A stretch of 64,000 nucleotides of DNA, taken from contig CM023535.1 of assembly GCA_013350335.1 (NCBI GenBank), forward strand, positions 21,917,746 to 21,981,745. Direction: 5' to 3'. The first letter of the stretch is position 1. Each line of letters begins with the position of its first letter. The DNA is from Chimonanthus salicifolius. Its lineage: Eukaryota; Streptophyta; Magnoliopsida; Laurales; Calycanthaceae. Position numbers and translations under genes: made by a program. This document shows, one piece after another, positions 57,701-64,000 of this stretch. The notes under the pieces were generated by a model, which worked only from the letters and a program-made list of their open reading frames with translations, was not told the DNA's origin and did no database searches.

Positions 57701-60700
57701 AGGGCCGCCAACATTAGATTGATATTTGACGTTGAATTCCATAAGAGTGTCAATTGTGCCATTGCTAGTGAATCATGCTAAAGACGAAATTGCCTTTCTA
57801 TGATTTTGTTGACTGACAAAAATATCTTTGCTAGTGAATGAACTTCAAGATCTAAGAAATAGGTGTAAAAGATCCTTTATTGTAAATGTTTGCATAAGAA
57901 CTTGAATTTCTTTTGTCATTATTCATTCATCATAAAAGTCTCTACTAGGCTACTAATAAAAAAGAAGACTCTTAAAAACCTTAGACACGTGTGACTTAAG
58001 ACACGTGTAAGCTTTAAAACCATAAAACCAAATACATGTCTAGATTGATCTTAAAACACATAAACTAAGCAATATGACATTGATAAAATACGATGAAAAC
58101 AAATGTCTTGATGACACTTGATCAACGACCAGATCGGTCCAATCCACAAATAGACGACTTAGATTATATAAATGGCGGATCTAGTCAAATCTATAAATTT
58201 ATTGTTGGATTAGTGACAATTAGGACTATCCATGACTAGATATAATGGGGTGGTGCCAAAAATCATCATCCAACCATATGGAGGAAATATCTATATTCTG
58301 ATGCATCTTTATTTGATGGCGTCCCATGATGTCTTCGTCACCCACTGTGTGTGGCTTATTTCATTAACCCCCTCCTCTCCCTCTCTCTCTCTGCCCATGA
58401 AGGGAGAGCCAAGCATTTCCCCTTCTCTACAAAGGGTTCTTAAAAAGAGAGAACTTTGGTGGTGGGTTGGGGAATGTGGCTTTATTCAAGGGCTTAGTAA
58501 CTTCAATTGCTCCCATTAAGTTCTCAAATGGGTGCCTTTGGATTTTTATTTTAGTATTTTATATTTATGTTAATGTCATTTTCCCCCTTTGTTTTTGTTT
58601 GTTTTAGTTGTTGATATTTATGGTTTAAATGTATTTTTGTTTTATTTAAGCTTTTTAACATGGATTATGGCTTTGTTCTTTTCCATGCATAGCAGTGTTG
58701 TTTGAGAAAATTGAAAAAGACGATGACAATTTGCAGAAAGAATATAATATCTCATTCATGTTCCAATAAGGTTACAATACTAAATTATATTGACAATCAT
58801 ATACTACATAAGAGGAGGAAGGTTAACTCTAGAAAATATAGTAATTGTCATGACTAAACTAATTTATGTACTCCTTTCCATAAATAAAAAATTACATATA
58901 CTACAACACTCCTTTTCAGGCTAGTGCAAAGATATTAATCAAGCCTGACATGTTGAAAATATCATCACGTTGAGAGCAAGAGATGGCTTTTTTCATCATG
59001 TCTTCTAATTGATCTTGGACTTCAAATATGGAGTGATGATGATATTCTCGGAGGATACTTGATGTCGACGAAAATGACAATCAATCTCTATATGTTTTGA
59101 CACTCATGGAAAACTAGATTGGAAGCAATATTGATTGTGGCTTGATTGTCACAAAACATGATAAATGCCTCTGAGTGAGGAACACGCAATTCATCAAGAA
59201 ACTGTTTGAACCACTATAAGTCATACGCTGTGTTGACCATGGCCCTATGTTCTGCCTTGCACTTGAACAAGCAGCAAAATTTTGTTTCTTGTTTTACCAA
59301 GAACCAAATGAGACCCTAAAGAATACAATAGCCTAAAGTAGATCGTCGATCATCAGGAGAAACTCAAAATTATTTTTATGCCTTATTTTACTTTATTTTA
59401 TTCTGTCTATTGGAATGTTCCTTTTTATGGTTGTGTTATTTTTTTGATATCTTTAATAAAAATCCAGCATACCATTTCAAAACAAGGCGTTGTGGTATGG
59501 CCTAATGATGTTGTTTGCAATGTTGTTCAAGTGATTTGCATTTTTTTTTTTTTTTTGAAAGGAAGTGATTTGTATTTTCTTGCAGGTTAAAAAGGACGAA
59601 TCACAATGGAAAACATAATTTTCAAGAACGACTTCTGGGAGTTGCACGATTGCTATCACAGGTACGTCTCTCTCTCTCTCTCTCTCTCCGACTGTTTTGT
59701 TTATGTATGCTTGCATGTGTTTGTGACTATATGGGCATGACTGTTTGCATTGGTGTATGTGTGCACATATGAATGTTGTCTCCATGTGTTGGCACTTCAT
59801 GATGGTAAAGAAATTAAGAATATTGACAACATGGAAAAGAAATACCTTTATTTTTGTGTTTAGAATCATTTTAATTGAAACAACTTTGGCAAATTTGTTG
59901 GTATTTAGTGTCATTGTTTGAAATGCTTGTGAGCAGTGGCTAAGAGATTGGAAAAGTTGCAAAGAGACACAAGTCCTAATCAAGAGGGGCTTGGGTTTAA
60001 CTAGGATAAAGAGTAGAAATGGTTCTATTTTATGCAAGTTGCCATTTGTGTGGAGTTTGGAGCTTAGAAGGGTGTTGAGGGAGGAGATGTGGAAGTATGA
60101 GAATCTTCTAAACACACTCAAGGAATTCAAAGGCTCTATATTTGACAACTTTGCCAGGGAGTGCAGATGTGTGTAAGGGTAAAAGTAAATAGGCCATCCA
60201 AAATAGGAGAAACCACCAATAAGCTGCATTATATTAAATGTTGACGTGATGGCAAAAGGGCAAACCGAGCCAAGCAATGGTGTCACATGATGATAAGTCT
60301 GAGATAGATGTTCTTTATGGCACCTTTGGGGATACAAGATTTGAATGAGGCTGAGTGATGTGGCCCAAGGTAGTGTTAAGAACCGTCCTTGGTCCACACA
60401 GGCAATAATGGACCAAATGAACTTCCGTTCAAAATGGATCCCGAACCAATGAAACTTCACTCCGGGAAGAATCAAAATGGTCCCTTACCAAAGAAAGACA
60501 TGCTACAGGCATTCGATGGTGAAACTAGTGTCTAATGAAGATTAATTCCAAGTTCGATTGAATCAAACTAAAGAAATTGCAATTCCCAAATTAACAATTC
60601 GATTGACTTAATTGAGGTGCTGAAATTGAAATGGAAAATGCAATAAAAAATTAATTCAATTAACTTGAGAAAACTAGAATAAAAAATAACTTACGGCATA

Positions 60701-62491
60701 CTAGAAGTCCACTCTTGGATCTTCCAAAACTTGACTTAAAACTCAAATTACATACTCAAAATTCGATTGTCTACAATGGAACATCCCTCCTCTATTTATA
60801 CTAATTGAGGGGGTAATTACTATGGTAAAACTAGATTAAATAGGCATGAAAATTAAGGGATTGTGGCGTGGTAACCATTCCCAAACACTCATTTGGCGTG
60901 AGAGCCATTCCTGAACCTTAATCCTATCTACCTACTTGCAACCAATCAAAATCAAAGAGACTAATGGGCGACCAATGACATGAAGACACCTTGGAATTGT
61001 GACTTGTCCTTTCCACCAAGAGTCTTCAACCAAATTCGTCCGTGATAGAGGTGAGGAGCTAATGGAAACTCGAAACTCGTTAGAAGATGTGTACACGCCA
61101 CTGGAGAATGAGCATTCCACCAATGAGAGAAAACTACAAGGTGTGTCGACCAATGAGAGAGTTGCTTGTCCATGAGAGTCCAAAAAATTCTTCAAATGAA
61201 TCCACACGGCCAAATGGAGAGTTGCTCACGCCTAGGGAGAGCGAAAGTAGGAGATAAGTTGGCCATGAGGAGAGAAAGTAGGTCTGCGATACTCACTTGA
61301 CATATGCTTACAAAACTTCATAACTCGGGCTACGTAAATCGGAATTATGCAAACTAGGGCTTGTTAGAAAGGTAATTGAATAAGCTTTTTGACGAACACA
61401 ATTTTGTAAAAATCCGATATTGTTTGATACCTCAAATGTGTCTGCAAAGTTACTGTTCATTTTCTGCTAATGAGAAAAAGTAGCCAAATTGGCTAAATTT
61501 TAGGTACCTTGCGCCTCCTCTCTTGCTTCATTTGACTACCAATTCTAAGGTAGTCTTTTGTCCGTGTCTCCTCCTCCAAGTGGGGTCTATTTAAGCACTT
61601 GAGTAGGCCCCAAGCCCCTGTGAGGGGTCCACATGCATTAAAGCCACGAAGTCGGACTTCAAACTGGCTAGTTTAACCATACACTTGCCACGGTAAAAAA
61701 TGAAGTCATCTTCTCTCTCATTTTCCGGAGTGATGCCCTGATCACAGAGCTGCTAGCACTTCTGATGTCTTGGAAGTATCTCACAAGCTGGTACATGGAA
61801 AGATCATCTTTGAAAGGGATCTGTCTGTCACTATTGCATGGACAGTATCAGAAAACAGAGTCCCTTGGAGTCTTTTGTGGGTCACGATTGATACTAGAAA
61901 TTTAAGTGAAGGCTTGGGTGTCAGGTTTCGTCATGTAAGACATTCAACTAATAATGTGTATATATATGAAATTGGGGGTATAAAGACAAGATGCCTAGGT
62001 AGTAAATGTGCAGTGGCAGTCACTTTGTATGGTAATTGCCTGTACATACACTTTCTTTGTACCTCTATACTGTAAATGTTCTCTCTCACAATCAATATAA
62101 TTTTGTTAGATTTTTCAAGAGAGAGAGAGTTTACAGGGCTTTTTATTTACTTACTTTTGTTTCCATCTTTGTGGACTTTGATGGTCCACTCAACTCCCTA
62201 TTTGTTCCACTTCGTATGGTAATTACCTGTACATATACCTTTCAAAAAAATTACCTGTTCATATACTTTCTTTAGTACCTTTATACTGTAAATGTTCTCT
62301 CTTACATTCAATATAATTTTGTTTGATTTTTGAAGAGAGGAGAGAGCTTTTTTATTTAATTACATTTGTTTCAACTTTGTGGACTTTGACTGTCCACTCA
62401 ACCCTCCCTTTATGTCAGTACTGTCCACTTGTTTGGAATCTAATTTTATTTATGTATTGCAGATGGTGGAACCCATACTGAAGGCGGCAAT
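54771..62491 (+). CDS. NEPRO: NEPRO-like (nucleolus and neural progenitor protein) homologue, 5' part; 3' end outside window
   Basis: Four coding exons join in frame: 54771-54914, 55566-55678, 59586-59661 and 62463-62491, giving the first 119-120 residues. The ATG starts MGSENANLEDRLKSLISQLQ. Next come ILDRIIYKGKNQHRRCLYFQ, VRRDVRLLLSAGLKEILSFL, GKHNFQERLLGVARLLSQ and MVEPILKAA. These blocks and their order match, from memory, the N-terminal domain of plant proteins annotated as nucleolus and neural progenitor protein-like. Animal NEPRO is nucleolar and has been linked to RNase MRP and rRNA processing; a similar role here is inference. The first three visible coding introns (651, 3907 and 2801 bp) are GT-AG. 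The fourth starts with a U12-type donor at 62492, and its acceptor is not in the window. There is no stop codon or frameshift in the visible part. Confidence 0.83.
56158..56206 (-). mobile_element. LINE 3'-end stub with perfect 18-bp target-site duplication
   Basis: AATTACCGGGATCATATT occurs at 56158-56175 and 56189-56206 without a mismatch. It encloses only TTTTTGAAAGATC (13 bp). TTTTTGAAAG is the exact 3'-terminal sequence of the LINE copy at 4794-5181. Confidence 0.8.
57920..58345. repeat. Dispersed repeat, copy 2 (partner at 2230-2600)
   Basis: Same block order as in ERD2 intron 1, including ATTCATTCATCAT, AAAGAAGACTCTTA, GACACGTGTGACTTA and CATGATGTCTTCGTCA. It lies in NEPRO intron 3, with about 25% divergence by eye. 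Confidence 0.6.
59529..59578 (-). mobile_element. LINE 3'-end stub with 16-bp target-site duplication beside a splice acceptor
   Basis: AAGTGATTTGCATTTT (59529-59544) and AAGTGATTTGTATTTT (59563-59578) match at 15 of 16 positions and enclose T(12)GAAAGG. The right copy runs into CTTGCAG, the acceptor of NEPRO exon 3 at 59585. Confidence 0.78.
62021..62424. repeat. Tandem duplication, about 187-bp period
   Basis: Unit 1 (about 62021-62208) and unit 2 (about 62209-62424) share CACTT(T/C)GTATGGTAATT, TATACTGTAAATGTTCTCTC, CAATATAATTTTGTT and TTTGTGGACTTTGA. Unit 2 is longer because of the LINE stub at 62222-62266. Confidence 0.82.
62222..62266 (+). mobile_element. LINE 3'-end stub inside a tandem duplication
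   Basis: ATTACCTGTACATATA(C) at 62222-62238 and ATTACCTGTTCATATAC at 62250-62266 enclose CTTTCAAAAAA, the plus-orientation form of the same LINE end. The sister unit at 62033-62049 (ATTGCCTGTACATACAC) has the site once and without the insert. Confidence 0.78.
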
Positions 62492-62501
62492 GTATCCTTT
62501 A
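62492..62501 (+). promoter_or_regulatory. U12-type (minor spliceosome) 5' splice site in NEPRO
   Basis: The exon end AAGGCGGCAAT is followed by GTATCCTTTA, a full match to the U12 donor consensus RTATCCTTT. The reading frame supports this exact junction: KAA plus AT (phase 2), where family members continue with Ile. No TTCCTTRAY branch site followed by AG was found before 64000, so the acceptor is beyond the window. Confidence 0.82.
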
Positions 62502-63377
62502 TTGGTTAATTAAAATGTACAATTATTTCATCTACATTAAGCTTAGCTTGTGGTTTTGTCTGTGTCCAAACCTCCTGCTTTTAGAGCCTATTTGGATTAG
62601 TGCAACTTATGAATGAGAATTTCTGATTTCCTTAGTATCCGTAGGACTGTTTGGAAGCTAGAATGATTAGGAAGCAGGAATATAATTTTGATTCCTCCTT
62701 TAAGTTTCCATCTTGACAATTTGCTTTCTGATTCCCATCGCATTTTCTTTCCTTTTCTCATGTCATATCAAAAGCTGGTATCGACCAAATACCATCTCTA
62801 AAGCAGGTATTGATCAAATCAGTTGTGGGTAAGGAATGTGGTAGCATAACATCACGTTTTTATGCAATACTGCAACATCTTGAATAAGTAACATATGGCA
62901 TGTGATGGAGCTCAATTTCCCCACTAGATATTAGGAGGGATAGATAATAGATATTCTCAAGGCCAAAATAAGCTCTATTTGTTCTTTCTAGCCTTCTAAT
63001 ATAAGGCAAAATGGATTGTTGAATTCAAATATGTGAATGGTTCATAAACAATACCTTAGATTAGATGACTAGCATTGACCAATGGCATTAGCTTTTGGTT
63101 TTAGGATATTCATTGCCTCTTATATTTGTTGGACAGTTGTGCTACATCACATGTCATGTGTCATTTTTCAAGTTATTGTCGTGGTAGCACATTGTTAACT
63201 TGAGCCTTTTCCAACCACTTAAAAAAAAATCCTTGAGCCTTTTCCAACTTGTGAGGAATGATTGAAAGGTGGACCATAACTGTTCAGAGAGAGAGAGAGA
63301 GAGAGAGAGTACAAAGGTGTACTGTAACTGTTGAGAGAGAGACGTGAGGAATGATTCAAAGGTGTAATGTAACCGTT

Positions 63378-63411
<34 letters not shown>

Positions 63412-64000
63412 CAAGGTAGAATCTGCTAGCAAACAGGCCCCTAAATCCTGGAAACACTAATGGTCTTATTAGTTTTTTTGTGTCATACACCATGTAGCCA
63501 TGATATTGCACATCAGTGATGTTTGTTTGTTTTCTGTGTGTAATACTCATAGCTTTGGAGAATCACCAAGTCAAATGAAGCACAAATGCAATTAATACAT
63601 AAAACTTATAAAGAACAGAAGTGATTGTGTTTTACTGATCAATGGATGGAAATAGGGAGTTGTATTTGATTTGCCACTTGTAGAATCAAAGAAATAACAT
63701 ATTTTTTTTGTTGGGTTGGTGATAACAGGGTGAGAGGCATGTGACCTTCAGAAATCTCAAAAGAAATTCGGACACAAAAACACCAGATTTCTCATGAACC
63801 AGAGATGATATATATAGATTTTTAATTCCAGCTGAAAAATCTATGAATTCAAAAACCACCACGATTCATCAATCTGCATTCTGATATGCTAGGTCCCAAA
63901 GGTTCCTACTAGGTACACTTTGTTGGGGAGAGAGAAAGGAAGGAGGGGGGGGGGGCGCGGCGTGATTACACCAGATTTTTCATGAATCAAAGGATTAAGG
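62502..64000 (+). other. Start of the U12-type intron of NEPRO
   Basis: No continuation of the NEPRO protein was seen. The interval holds (GA)n runs at about 63286-63310 and 63379-63408 in a repeat of AAAGGTGTA(C/A)TGTAAC(T/C)GTTGA, a direct repeat of ACACCAGATTT(C/T)TCATGAA (63780 and 63971), and an unusual G(10)CGCGGCG tract at about 63946-63962. Confidence 0.6.

Larger units (their letters stand above)
59662..62462 (+). other. NEPRO intron between coding exons 3 and 4 (2.8 kb)
   Basis: It starts GTACGT followed by (CT)n and ends TGTATTGCAG. From about 60370 to 61780 the sequence has features of a degraded LTR or other retroelement (AATTGGCTAAATTTT, repeated ACCAATGAGAGA, direct repeats of GGCGTG), but I could not define its ends. 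A 332-codon minus-strand frame (60475-59480) runs antisense across exon 3 and a microsatellite and is not a gene. Confidence 0.55.

Noticed and set aside
59477..60475. 332-codon open frame on the minus strand
   Set aside because: It runs antisense through NEPRO exon 3, a (CT)n microsatellite and a LINE stub. It has low-complexity composition and no recognisable domain.
62620..62650. Possible U12 branch site and acceptor (TTCCTTAG then CGTAG)
   Set aside because: TTCCTTAGT lacks the required RAY end, and the sequence after CGTAG does not continue the NEPRO protein in frame.

Overview
This is a 64 kb window of a nuclear plant genome. It is AT-rich, has long introns split by canonical GT-AG splice sites, and is full of retrotransposons. 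Three conserved eukaryotic genes can be read directly, and they point to an angiosperm with a fairly large genome. I cannot name the species. Most of the many short open reading frames are chance frames inside introns and repeats and are left out.

Layout. (1) 1-10669, + strand: an ERD2-type K/HDEL receptor gene. Five exons, including the stop, lie in the window; the first exon, which encodes the N-terminus, must be upstream. Its introns hold SINE, LINE, hAT-like and TRIM-type insertions. (2) 11941-19891, - strand: a complete three-exon SUMO gene, tail-to-tail with ERD2, with a 7.5 kb first intron and a TATA box at about 20020. (3) 20100-23960: intergenic, with a long imperfect hairpin at 20681-20828 and a GC-rich patch at 22500-22720. 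(4) 23964-52290: about 28 kb made almost wholly of large solo LTRs of one superfamily (Ty3/Gypsy-like, probably Tekay/Del-type judging by size and ends). They are stacked inside one another; nesting and order of insertion can be rebuilt from 5-bp target-site duplications (TSDs). No gag, protease, reverse transcriptase or integrase region was seen between them. (5) 52373-52840: a TRIM element. (6) 54059-62491 and beyond, + strand: a gene for a NEPRO-like nucleolar protein, with a GC-rich non-coding first exon. Four coding exons are visible, and the last ends at a perfect U12-type 5' splice site. The gene runs off the right edge.

The least expected structures are: the triple-level nest of solo LTRs; private tandem and palindrome arrays inside each LTR, often at a similar distance (about 0.6-1.1 kb) from the LTR 3' end; and a set of ultra-short LINE 3'-end stubs (about 12-20 bp of inserted sequence, each flanked by a 12-18 bp TSD), one of them directly upstream of a NEPRO splice acceptor.

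The three genes are unrelated housekeeping functions (ER-protein retrieval, SUMO conjugation, nucleolar RNA processing). Nothing suggests that they act together.
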